Part shown: in pieces, positions 41,751 to 52,121 of the stretch
Position numbering within the stretch: the stretch's first letter is position 1
How the letters are laid out: every line of letters begins with the position of its first letter
Origin: Actinomycetaceae bacterium
Lineage (GTDB): Bacteria > Actinomycetota > Actinomycetes > Actinomycetales > Actinomycetaceae
NCBI GenBank assembly: GCA_030524055.1
Contig: JAUNHH010000004.1
Coordinates: 62,001 to 126,000, forward strand
Direction: 5' to 3'
Length of the DNA: 64,000 nt
The notes under the pieces: model-generated
The model's database searches: none
Seen by the model: only the letters and a program-made list of their open reading frames with translations
What the model was told of the DNA's origin: nothing
Position numbers and translations under genes: made by a program

Positions 41751-43046
41751 ATGCGTATCGCCGTCGTCGCCCTTGGCAAAATCGGATTGCCTCTGGCCGT
41801 CCAATTCGCTGACAAGGGTCATGAGGTTATTGGCGTTGATGTTTCTGACGCTACTGTCGCTGCTGTCAATGCGGGCACGGAACCTTTCCCCGGCGAAGCG
41901 CATCTTGGCGAAAAACTTGCCGCCCTCGTCCCCGCTGGGCGTCTACGCGCCACCACCAACTATGCCGAGGCCATTCCCGGAGCTGACGCCGTTGTTCTGG
42001 TAGTCCCCCTTTTCGTTGATGACGAATCTCGCCCCGACTTTGGCTGGATGGATGCTGCGACCCGCTCGCTCGCCGAACATTTAACGCCAGGCACCCTGGT
42101 CTCTTACGAAACCACCCTGCCAGTGGGAACGACGCGCGGGCGCTGGAAGCCCATGCTCGAAGAGATTTCTGGCCTGACCGAAGGCCGCGATTTCCACCTG
42201 ATTTTCTCGCCTGAACGGGTCCTCACCGGTCGCGTTTTTGCTGACCTTCGGAAGTATCCAAAGCTTGTTGGTGGCCTTAGTGATGAAGGTACGAGGGCGG
42301 GAATCGCTTTCTACGAACAGGTTCTTGATTTCGACGAACGCCCCGACCTGCCCCGCCCCAATGGCGTGTGGGATATGGGCACCGCCGAAGCCGCTGAAAT
42401 GGCCAAACTTGCAGAAACCACGTACCGCGATGTCAATATTGGCCTGGCCAATCAATTCGCTGTCTATGCCGATAAGGTCGGCATTGATGTGGCGCGCGTC
42501 ATTGAAGCGTGCAACTCCCAGCCCTACTCACATATTCACTCGCCGGGTATTGCTGTGGGCGGGCACTGCATCCCGGTGTATCCACGCCTCTACCTTTCCA
42601 CCGACCCAGACGCCACCGTGGTTTCCACGGCGCGTTGGTTTAACGCTGATATGCCGAAATACGTGGTTGGTAGGGTCAGTGAAACCCTCGGTGACCTGAC
42701 CGGTCTGAAAGTTGCCGTCCTGGGCGCCTCCTACCGTGGTGGGGTCAAAGAAACAGCTTTCTCAGGCGTTTTCGCTACTGTTGACGCCTTAAAAGACGCC
42801 GGCGCCTCCGTCCTCGTTCATGATCCCATGTATTCTGACGAGGAATTGGCCGCCTTCGGATGGCAGCCCTACCACCTGGGCGACGACACTGATGTCGCCA
42901 TTGTCCAGGCAGATCATCGCGAATATGCGACGATTACTCCAGCGGATCTGCCCGGTGTCCGTCTTCTCTTCGATGGACGTCGGATTACTGATCCGGCTCT
43001 GTGGACTGGCACGCCGCGCCTCGTCATTGGTGCTCCGGCCTCCTAA
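41751..43046 (+). CDS. UDP-N-acetyl-D-mannosamine/UDP-sugar 6-dehydrogenase
   Basis: 431 residues with the three-domain plan of nucleotide-sugar dehydrogenases. The N-terminal NAD fold is MRIAVVALGKIGLPLAVQFADKGHEVIGVD, the central IFSPERVLTGRV and AEAAEMAKLAETTYRDVNI match the UDP-ManNAcA dehydrogenase group, and GIAVGGHCIPVYP holds the catalytic Cys at about residue 273. It oxidises C6 of a UDP-sugar twice with two NAD+. UDP-ManNAc is the likely substrate because wecB is encoded in the same window; UDP-GlcNAc or UDP-Glc remain possible. GAAGGAG stands 11 bases before the ATG. The gene begins a run of galactan-type genes. Confidence 0.88.
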   Translation: MRIAVVALGKIGLPLAVQFADKGHEVIGVDVSDATVAAVNAGTEPFPGEAHLGEKLAALVPAGRLRATTNYAEAIPGADAVVLVVPLFVDDESRPDFGWMDAATRSLAEHLTPGTLVSYETTLPVGTTRGRWKPMLEEISGLTEGRDFHLIFSPERVLTGRVFADLRKYPKLVGGLSDEGTRAGIAFYEQVLDFDERPDLPRPNGVWDMGTAEAAEMAKLAETTYRDVNIGLANQFAVYADKVGIDVARVIEACNSQPYSHIHSPGIAVGGHCIPVYPRLYLSTDPDATVVSTARWFNADMPKYVVGRVSETLGDLTGLKVAVLGASYRGGVKETAFSGVFATVDALKDAGASVLVHDPMYSDEELAAFGWQPYHLGDDTDVAIVQADHREYATITPADLPGVRLLFDGRRITDPALWTGTPRLVIGAPAS

Positions 43047-43116
43047 ACTACAGTGCTGTAGCCCCATATAGACCCAAGGGCCCTGCGGCCACTCAACGAC
43101 TGAATGGATCTTGACT

Positions 43117-45090
43117 ATGACCACTACCGCCGCACCTGATCGCACTCAGGCAACCCGCGACACAGGATGGGAAACAATCCAACGGGTGGTTTTCCCATCA
43201 GGTGACGACCCGGCAGTGTGGCCTTTGTATATTGACTGGGGACAAGCCCTCTCTAGTGCTGCCATTGCCGCCCGTCACGGGGGACAAGGCGGGCGTGCGG
43301 GTGGGCTCGTTCGTGAAATCCACCCAGCTCCGCGTGTCCACACCCGACGCTCCCTAGAGATCCCTGAAGGCGAACACCTGTCTTTAGCGACGTATTTCAA
43401 CGCCTTCCCCGCGGCCTACTGGCAGCGATGGACCGATGTGCGCCGGGTCCGCCTCGATATTGAAGTGGAAGGTCCCGCTTCGATTTCCCTGATGCGGTCC
43501 TCAGCGCGAGGTACCTTTAACACTATTGAAACCCGCAAGGGTGAAGGACATATGTCCTTTGAGGTACCTCTTGACCGTTTTGGTGATGGCGGATGGATTT
43601 GGCCAGAAATTTCTGCCGCTCACGGCGACACGAAACTAGTCAATGCGGCCTGGTCTGTTCCCGTGTCGGAAAAGTCCCGGAATAGCAAAGTCACGGTGGG
43701 TATTACCACCTTTAATATGGCCGATGAATGCGTCCAACAGGCCCGCCGTTTCCTTGGCGAACCCGAAGTTTTAGAACGCATTGCGGAAATCGTCATTGCT
43801 GACCAGGGGACAAAACATGTGGCTGATGCCGAAGGCTATGACGAGGTTCAAGAAGCCCTTGGTGACAAACTTCGTGTGATTGTCCAGGCCAATCTGGGCG
43901 GGTCGGGCGGCTTTTCTCGCGCCATGTACGAGACGTTGAAAAACCCCGATTCTGATTATGTTCTTCTTCTGGACGACGACGCCGAAATTGAACCCGAAGG
44001 TTTATTGCGTGCCGTTGCCTTTGCTGACCGCGCACTCAATCCTGTGATTGTCGGCGGACAAATGCTGAACCTCAATGAGCGCACCATTTTGCACTCAATG
44101 GGGGAGAGGATTGAGCCCAATAATTTCTGGTGGGACGCCGTCAATCCTGACCTGGCAGGAATCGACCTGGCACAAACAACCATCCGCAATGAACCTGCGA
44201 TGAATCGTCGTATTGACGTGGCCTATAACGGCTGGTGGATGTGTCTGATCCCGAAAGTCGTTATGGAGAAAATCGGCCTGTCACTGCCTTTCTTTATTAA
44301 ATGGGATGACGCCGAATACGGACTGCGCGCCATGGAAAATGGTTTCCGCACCGTGACATTGCCCGGTGCTGCCGTCTGGCATGTGCCGTGGACCGAAAAG
44401 GATGATGGTCTCGATTGGCAGGCCTATTTCCACCAGCGCAACCGCGTGGTCACAGCCCTGCTGCATTCGCCATTTAAAGATGGTGGCCGTTTCCCCTTAG
44501 CGTCCTACGCGTCAGATTCTAAGCACCTGCTCTCATTGCAGTATTTCGCTGAGCACCTGCGCCTGCGCGGCCTCGAAGATGTCTTTAAAGGCCCCGCCCA
44601 CCTGCACCCATCAATCCTGACTCGTGCGGCTGAAGGGCGCGCTGAAGCCAAAGAATTCCCCGATGCGGTGCTGATTAGTGACGCCCGGGACTTCCCTGAA
44701 ATCCGCACCATTCGCCCAGCGAAACTGGCGAAAGAACCCACTGGCCCACGTGGCCGCGTCACCTTTATGACCAAGGCTTTACGTGGGGCACTGCGCCAGC
44801 TGAAGCCTGTTGACAGGCGCACCTTGGCAAATCCAGAAGGGATGATCCAAAATCTGGATGCCCGCTGGTGGCGCCTGGCTATTTTTGACTCTGCCCTGGT
44901 GTCCAATGCCGCTGGGTCGGGTGTGTGGTTCTACCAGCGCGATGACGCTCGCTTCCGTCGCGATGCCTTGCGGAGTTTGCGCCTCCACATTGAATTAAAG
45001 CGAAAGTGGGCCTCGTTAGCGGCCCAGTATCGTGCTGCGTTGCCGCAGGTGACCTCCCCAGAAGCCTGGGAGAAAACCTTTGGCATCTGA
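43117..45090 (+). CDS. Galactofuranosyltransferase, GlfT2-like (GT78-type polymerase)
   Basis: 657 residues from the ATG at 43117; a TTG at 43111 is in frame. The N-terminal beta-sandwich (LATYFNAFPAAYWQRWT, RVRLDIEVEG) is followed by the GT-A domain with YVLLLDDDAEI (Asp286-288), NLGGSGGFSRAM, the base KWDDAEYGLR (Asp397/398), WHVPW and FHQRNRVVTALL, matching mycobacterial GlfT2 in order and spacing. It polymerises Galf from UDP-Galf onto a lipid-linked primer at the inner membrane surface. GlfT1, Glf and Wzm/Wzt genes lie downstream. A small palindrome, CTACAGTGCTGTAG (43048-43061), lies in the leader. Symbol withheld because actinomycete homologues can differ in linkage. Confidence 0.92.
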   Translation: MTTTAAPDRTQATRDTGWETIQRVVFPSGDDPAVWPLYIDWGQALSSAAIAARHGGQGGRAGGLVREIHPAPRVHTRRSLEIPEGEHLSLATYFNAFPAAYWQRWTDVRRVRLDIEVEGPASISLMRSSARGTFNTIETRKGEGHMSFEVPLDRFGDGGWIWPEISAAHGDTKLVNAAWSVPVSEKSRNSKVTVGITTFNMADECVQQARRFLGEPEVLERIAEIVIADQGTKHVADAEGYDEVQEALGDKLRVIVQANLGGSGGFSRAMYETLKNPDSDYVLLLDDDAEIEPEGLLRAVAFADRALNPVIVGGQMLNLNERTILHSMGERIEPNNFWWDAVNPDLAGIDLAQTTIRNEPAMNRRIDVAYNGWWMCLIPKVVMEKIGLSLPFFIKWDDAEYGLRAMENGFRTVTLPGAAVWHVPWTEKDDGLDWQAYFHQRNRVVTALLHSPFKDGGRFPLASYASDSKHLLSLQYFAEHLRLRGLEDVFKGPAHLHPSILTRAAEGRAEAKEFPDAVLISDARDFPEIRTIRPAKLAKEPTGPRGRVTFMTKALRGALRQLKPVDRRTLANPEGMIQNLDARWWRLAIFDSALVSNAAGSGVWFYQRDDARFRRDALRSLRLHIELKRKWASLAAQYRAALPQVTSPEAWEKTFGI

Positions 45091-45156
45091 TCGAGGGGAA
45101 ATACCCTCACCGTGGCGCTGGGCTGACCTAGCCTGGCGCCACATCAAGGGGGAGCA

Positions 45157-47136
45157 GTGTTAAGCGCGCAGTGGGTCGAAATTATTCCATCGGCCTTAGT
45201 TATTGTCGCTGCATTTCTTGTGCCCGGGGGCGTCATGTCCTGGGCAGCCGGCCTACGATCCTGGCTAGCGGTTGCTGCGACGCCGCTGCTGTCTGTCAGC
45301 GTTATTGCCCTCAGTGCTATTGCCGCACCCTATATAGGAATGAAGTGGGGCCTGGTTCCTATTCTTTTAGGGACTCTCTGTGGTGTGCTCCTATTTTTAC
45401 CGCTGCGATTTTTAAAGGCGCGCAGTGAAAAATGGGAGGGGCCCTGGTGGCTTTTTCCTCTGGGTGTTCTTTTTGGCGGAGGCACCCACCTGTATTTCCT
45501 CCTTGGTGCCCTGCGCGAAGTGGACGCTTTTTCGCAGACCTACGATGGGGCATTCCATATTAATTTGCTGGCCCGAATTCAATCGACGGGGTCAGCCTCA
45601 TCATTAACGGCCGGTTTTTCTGTTCCAACTAACCCCGCCTTTTATCCTGCCGCCTGGCATGATGTTGCCTCTATTCCCCTTGTTTTAGGGGTCGGTAGCG
45701 TCCCGATGAATGCCAATGCGATGCTTATAGTCATGACAGGCATTTTGTGGCCTGTTGGTATTGGCTTGCTGACGGGCGCATTAGGGCGGTCATGGACCTT
45801 AGCCGGTGCGGGGGCACTCTTGTCCTGCGCCTTCTCACAAATGCCTACCCACCTGACATGGTTTGGGGTCCTCTACCCGAATCTTTTCAGCTATATTCTG
45901 GTGGCATTGGTGCTGGTTCTGCTGATGCAATTCCTTCTTCATGAACGAGGGCGGAGCCAAATCCTTGTTGGCGTCATTACTTTGGTGTCAATGCCAGGAG
46001 TAGCTATCGCCCACCCTGCGGCTTTATTCACCCTGGCGATTATGGCAATGCCATTGCTGACACAAAGCGGTATTCGCGCAGTGGTGCGTAGAATACGCGA
46101 TATTCCTACCGCAATATGTGCTGGCCTGACAGTAGCCACCGCTTTCCTTGCCCTTTTTGTCGCAGGGGATTTAGCTATTCTTGGCAACCGATCTTTTTAC
46201 CGGATGCGTTTTGAAGTGAGCTTCTGGGAACCAGTCGATCACGCCAATAATGCGACAATGGCTTTCCTGCATTCTTCTGCAGGGTGGACTCCCTCTCAAG
46301 GGGGGCCAGTCATTATTCTCCTTGCTGCCCTGGTCTTTTTAGGGGCTATTCGCGCTCTCGGCGAAGCGCGCGCCCAGTGGTTAGCTCTGGCTCATGTTCT
46401 TATTGGCCTGCTGTTTATTGTGGCGGTGTCTGACCAAACACCATTCCGTCTCTATTTAACGGGCTTGTGGTACGCCGACATTAATCGTCTGGTGGCCATG
46501 GTGGGCCTGACACAGGTTCCTTTGGCGGTTCTTGGTGTGACCACTATTGTCCAGGCCGTCAAGATTGCAGTATCACAGTGGGAGGCCTTTCCACTGCGGA
46601 CAGGAATTGCTGCCGCGTCTGCAGTGTGTATGGTGATTGGCATTAACTCCGCCACCCTGGACCGCAATTACGGGGAAATCCGGGAAATGTGGGCATATGA
46701 CAATACGGTCACCAGCACCATTAATCTCGTGACCCGCTCTGAGCGTGCCCTCATTGAACGACTCGATCAGCACGTCGCACCCGATGAAGTGATCTTTAAT
46801 AATCCCTGGGATGGGTCTGTTGTGGTCCCCGCCCTCGGACATAGAAATGTTCTTTTCCCTCACCTCAAGATTGATGGCGACCCCGACGCCTACCATCTCG
46901 CCGAATACGTGAATTTTGCCGGAAAAGAAGCGTGGATTTGTGACACTCTGCAAAAGCGCAATATTCGCTGGGCCATTGATTTTGAAGGCGACTATCTGTG
47001 GGGACGCCCCGATGGGGCTTTCCATGCTGGAGACTGGTCACTGGACCGGTTGATTGATGATGGCGGCGTGCGCGTGGTCGATCAGGAACGCCGCGCCACA
47101 CTCTACGAAATCACTGCCTGCGGCCCATGGGAATAG
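45157..47136 (+). CDS. DUF6541-type polytopic membrane protein
   Basis: 659 residues, about twelve to fourteen hydrophobic spans and a soluble C-terminal domain of 120 residues outside the membrane. The family hallmark is a loop with YDGAFHINLLARI and, soon after, NPAFYPAAWHDVASIP. Others are a mid-protein THLTWFGVLYPNLFSY and, in the C-domain, VIFNNPWDGSVVVPALGHRNVLFPHL. The architecture recalls GT-C glycosyltransferases, which use a polyprenyl-linked donor on the outer membrane face; no enzymatic role is proven. GTG start with GGGGGAG just upstream. A paralogue of the same length class lies at 52.1-54.2 kb on the other strand, flanking the glf-wzm-wzt genes symmetrically. Confidence 0.8.
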   Translation: MLSAQWVEIIPSALVIVAAFLVPGGVMSWAAGLRSWLAVAATPLLSVSVIALSAIAAPYIGMKWGLVPILLGTLCGVLLFLPLRFLKARSEKWEGPWWLFPLGVLFGGGTHLYFLLGALREVDAFSQTYDGAFHINLLARIQSTGSASSLTAGFSVPTNPAFYPAAWHDVASIPLVLGVGSVPMNANAMLIVMTGILWPVGIGLLTGALGRSWTLAGAGALLSCAFSQMPTHLTWFGVLYPNLFSYILVALVLVLLMQFLLHERGRSQILVGVITLVSMPGVAIAHPAALFTLAIMAMPLLTQSGIRAVVRRIRDIPTAICAGLTVATAFLALFVAGDLAILGNRSFYRMRFEVSFWEPVDHANNATMAFLHSSAGWTPSQGGPVIILLAALVFLGAIRALGEARAQWLALAHVLIGLLFIVAVSDQTPFRLYLTGLWYADINRLVAMVGLTQVPLAVLGVTTIVQAVKIAVSQWEAFPLRTGIAAASAVCMVIGINSATLDRNYGEIREMWAYDNTVTSTINLVTRSERALIERLDQHVAPDEVIFNNPWDGSVVVPALGHRNVLFPHLKIDGDPDAYHLAEYVNFAGKEAWICDTLQKRNIRWAIDFEGDYLWGRPDGAFHAGDWSLDRLIDDGGVRVVDQERRATLYEITACGPWE

Positions 47137-47185
47137 ACATGATGTCGCCCGATCTTTTTCTCCTGCGTCCTTTACAGTGGTGACC

Positions 47186-48133
47186 ATGTCTGAACCCAGG
47201 GTATATGCCGTTGTTGTGGCGTGGAATCGCGCCGAGATGCTTGTCGATACCCTTAATGCCCTTGGCGCACAAACATGGCCACTAAGCGGCCTGGTTGTTG
47301 TCGATAATGCCTCTACCGACGCCACCCCCAGCATTGCTGCTGGCCACCCAGCTGTCACTGATGTGGTCACCATGACTGAAAATATGGGCGGGGCAGGCGG
47401 ATTCGCAGCAGGAATCGCTCGGGCATTGCACCACGGTGCAGACATCGTGTGGATTATGGACGATGACACTGTCCCATCGCCCACCGCCCTCGAAGAACTA
47501 ATGAAGGCGCGTGCTGCCTATCCGGGTCAGCCAGCTGTTCTTGCCTGCCGGGCGGATTGGATTGACGGGCGCGAACACCCCATGAATGCGCCGCGGACTC
47601 GCTATGGGCTCAGCAAGCGCTTCCACGCACATGCGGCCGCTGTTGGAGGCCGTCAAATACGGACCGCCTCTTTTGTCGCGATAGCCATTGATGCGCGTGC
47701 CATTAAAGAAGAAGGTCTGCCCAATGCTGCCTACTTCCTGTGGAATGACGATTTTGAATATACGGCGCGGCTTTTGCGGCGTCGAATAGGGCTCTATATT
47801 GATGCCGCCCGCGTGGAACACCGAACGAAGGTCTTTGGGAATTCGACGGCGGACCCGGGTCCGCGTTTCTACAATGAAGTCCGCAATAAGTTCTGGGCCT
47901 TTACGCGTTCTCCCGGACTGGGGCCAGTCGATAAACTCCTTTTCGGCTCTATGACAACGCTGCGGTGGATTCTCATGTTCGCGCGTAGCAACGATAGGGC
48001 GGCGGCGTGGAAATACTTCACCGATGGGGTGCAGGCAGGTTGTGAGGCACCACCGTCAACCTCCGCGGTATTAGCAGATACCCCTGTGGGTACGGAGGTT
48101 GCCCAGATTGAAAAGAGGGCTGGCCGTGACTGA
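47186..48133 (+). CDS. Galactofuranosyltransferase, GlfT1-like
   Basis: 315 residues from the ATG at 47186, giving the family start SEPRVYAVVVAWNRAEML; the upstream extension overlaps the preceding gene and has no homology. Motifs are VVDNASTDAT, ENMGGAGGFAAGI (the GlfT1-type glycine-rich loop), VWIMDDDTVPSP (Asp92-94) and FLWNDDFEYTARL. GlfT1 adds the first Galf residues to the linkage unit and GlfT2 (43.1 kb) then extends the chain. The stop overlaps the next GT2 gene by 8 nt. Assignment of linkage follows mycobacterial knowledge and is inferred here. Confidence 0.88.
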   Translation: MSEPRVYAVVVAWNRAEMLVDTLNALGAQTWPLSGLVVVDNASTDATPSIAAGHPAVTDVVTMTENMGGAGGFAAGIARALHHGADIVWIMDDDTVPSPTALEELMKARAAYPGQPAVLACRADWIDGREHPMNAPRTRYGLSKRFHAHAAAVGGRQIRTASFVAIAIDARAIKEEGLPNAAYFLWNDDFEYTARLLRRRIGLYIDAARVEHRTKVFGNSTADPGPRFYNEVRNKFWAFTRSPGLGPVDKLLFGSMTTLRWILMFARSNDRAAAWKYFTDGVQAGCEAPPSTSAVLADTPVGTEVAQIEKRAGRD

Positions 48134-49043
48134 TTTTTCCGTCCTTTTGCCTGTATATATTGGCGACAATCCCGCCCATTTTGAGCGTTCCTTGCAGTCA
48201 GTAGCAGCAGATCAAACGCGGCCCCCATCGGAAGTTTTAGTGGTCTGTGATGGGCCCGTTGATCCCGCTATTAATCAGCTTCTTGAGGAGTGTTCCCGAG
48301 GGAAGCGGCCAGACATTATGGGCGACGTTTCCTTGCGTATTCTTCGCCTGCCAACAAATCAAGGCCTGATTCCGGCGCTGAATTCCGGGTTGGAGGCGTG
48401 CCTTTACGATATTGTCGCCCGCGCTGACGCAGATGATATTTCCCTGCCCGAACGTTTTGCTGAACAAATTCCCATTATTGAGGCGGGAATTGATTTGGTT
48501 GGCAGTGCAATTGCTGAATTTGAGGACGATGAAAACACCATTGGCCTCGTGCGGACAATGCCACTGACCGCAAAAGAAATTTGCGATGTTCTGCCGCTGC
48601 GGGATCCTTTTAATCATCCTTCCGTGGTTTATCGTCGCTCTGCGGTGGCCAAGGTGGGTGGTTATGAAGATGTGGACTTTATGGAGGATTACTGGCTTTT
48701 TGCCCGTATGGTCCAAGCTGGAATCCCCTGTGCCAATCACCCCTCCGCCCTCGTTCTTTATCGCGTAGGAGACGGAGCCTATGACCGCCGCGGAGGACTG
48801 CGCATGTTGCGGGCAGAACTCACCCTCCAACGCCTCTTTTTCGAAGCAGGAATCACCACCTGGGCCACGTCTGGGCGCAATCTTGCCTTACGTGGCGGTT
48901 ACCGCCTGGTCCCCTCCGATGTCCGGCGTTTGGCGTACACCACCGTTGGGCGATTGGGATGGTTTGCGCAAAGAAAGAACGAGGGCGGGGCTGCTACGTC
49001 AAAAACGCTCAAGAAGCCCAAGTCTGACCCCCAACTGCGGTGA
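48126..49043 (+). CDS. Family 2 glycosyltransferase
   Basis: 305 residues from the GTG at 48126, which has AGAGGG six bases upstream and overlaps the GlfT1 stop. GT-A motifs are FSVLLPVYIGDNPAHFERSL, EVLVVCDGP, LPTNQGLIPALNSGLE, VARADADDISLPER (DAD acidic site) and HPSVVYRRSAVAKVGGY. It resembles rhamnosyl- or galactosyl-type GT2 enzymes of capsule and wall-polysaccharide loci; specificity unknown. Near the C-terminus an exact copy of the repeated word encodes NEGGA (48980), in the disordered basic tail. The gene ends at a short hairpin. Confidence 0.87.
   Translation: MTDFSVLLPVYIGDNPAHFERSLQSVAADQTRPPSEVLVVCDGPVDPAINQLLEECSRGKRPDIMGDVSLRILRLPTNQGLIPALNSGLEACLYDIVARADADDISLPERFAEQIPIIEAGIDLVGSAIAEFEDDENTIGLVRTMPLTAKEICDVLPLRDPFNHPSVVYRRSAVAKVGGYEDVDFMEDYWLFARMVQAGIPCANHPSALVLYRVGDGAYDRRGGLRMLRAELTLQRLFFEAGITTWATSGRNLALRGGYRLVPSDVRRLAYTTVGRLGWFAQRKNEGGAATSKTLKKPKSDPQLR
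48980..48991 (+). repeat. Repeated word, copy inside GT2 gene
   Basis: Exact copy preceded by AA, read as Asn-Glu-Gly-Gly-Ala in the dispensable-looking C-terminal tail. Confidence 0.9.
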
Positions 49044-49065
49044 ACCCCTCAATAACGTGAGGGGT
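49044..49065 (+). terminator. Short hairpin after the GT2 gene
   Basis: ACCCCTCA (49044-49051) pairs perfectly with TGAGGGGT (49058-49065), with a 6-base loop, directly after the stop codon. Only a short pyrimidine stretch follows, so it may attenuate rather than end transcription before glf. Confidence 0.45.
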
Positions 49066-49117
49066 CCCATGCTTTCCTGACCCTATACAGGAGTCCAGTA
49101 ACCGTGCGATCGCATAG

Positions 49118-51200
<2,083 letters not shown>

Positions 51201-51201
<1 letters not shown>

Positions 51202-51929
51202 TGCCTGAGGTTATTAAAGTAGAGAATGTCATTAAGGAGTTCACCCTCCGCCACACCCACACCCTGAAAGATAAATTGGTGTGGACCCTAACAGGGCGGC
51301 GCGGGGAAATGTCCGATCAATTCCGCGCGATTGATAATGTCTCCTTTCATGTGGAACAGGGCGACTCCATTGGCCTGATTGGGTTTAATGGCTCCGGTAA
51401 ATCCACCATGTTGAAGCTGATTTCCGGCGTTATGCAGCCCGATCAAGGGACTGTGAAAATCCGCGGACGGATGGCCGGTCTAATTGAGGTGGGCGCTGGG
51501 TTCCACCCGGATCTGACCGGGCGGGAAAATGTCTTCCTCAATGGCGCCATTCTGGGGATGACAAAAGACGAAATCGAAGCTGCCTACGACGACATTATTC
51601 GCTTCTCTGAAATCGAGAAGTTTGTCGATACCGAGGTGAAATTCTATTCCTCAGGTATGTTTTTGCGCCTTGCTTTCGCTGTCGCTGTCCACACCCGGCC
51701 CGATGTCTTCCTTGTGGATGAGATTCTGGCTGTGGGTGATGAGCCTTTCCAGCGTAAATGTCTGGATCGTATCCATGAAATGCAAGAGGATGGTGCGTCG
51801 CTGGTAATTGTCAGCCATGATTTGGATCTGATTAAGCGACTGTGCAATAGGGGAGTACTGCTGGAACACGGCCATTTACGTGTGGACGGCACCTCCGAAG
51901 AAGCTGTAGACGCTTTGCGCGCCATGTGA
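51201..51929 (+). CDS. wzt: ABC polysaccharide exporter, ATPase subunit (Wzt-like)
   Basis: 242 residues: Walker A GFNGSGKST (from about residue 61), signature YSSGMFLRLAFAVAVHT (from about 149), Walker B VFLVDEILAVGDE, and the H-loop in VIVSHDLD. The ALRHTHTLK N-terminus and GEMSDQFRAIDNVSF loop are typical of Wzt/RfbE/TagH ATPases. There is no C-terminal carbohydrate-binding domain, as expected for the short galactan and teichoic-acid versions. It powers Wzm. The gene ends in a compound terminator and one exact repeated word. Confidence 0.93.
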
Positions 51930-51951
51930 CCTTTTGTCCTCGTTTCATTGA

Positions 51952-51963
51952 CGAGGGCGGGGC
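51952..51963 (+). repeat. Repeated word with half an inverted partner, 3' of wzt
   Basis: Exact copy preceded by GA. CCTCGT at 51938-51943 pairs with ACGAGG at 51951-51956, so a degenerate second copy forms a small stem, as in the two full inverted pairs elsewhere. Confidence 0.85.
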
Positions 51964-52017
51964 CCGGACCGCTTCATTGGTGATCAGTGATCACCAGTGC
52001 GGGCGGCCCGGGCTTTT
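51962..52017. terminator. Compound rho-independent terminator after wzt
   Basis: An outer stem, 51962-51972 with 52003-52013 (11 bp, one mismatch), encloses an inner perfect 8-bp hairpin, GGTGATCA/TGATCACC (51979-51995), and is followed by TTTTCTG. It separates wzt from the convergent membrane-protein gene. Its outer arm starts inside the repeated word at 51952. Confidence 0.75.
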
Positions 52018-52121
52018 CTGTGCCCTGTAAGCCATTCGTGTGGGTCTGCGTTGTAGGCGTGCTTTGTCCTCCCGATAAGACCCACTGGCCGGATTCCCAC
52101 CCCTCCACCGCGCTGCCTGCA

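Noticed and set aside
43048-43061. CTACAGTGCTGTAG palindrome as a regulator operator before glfT2
   Set aside because: Single short palindrome with no second copy found upstream of related genes; mentioned only within the GlfT2 entry.
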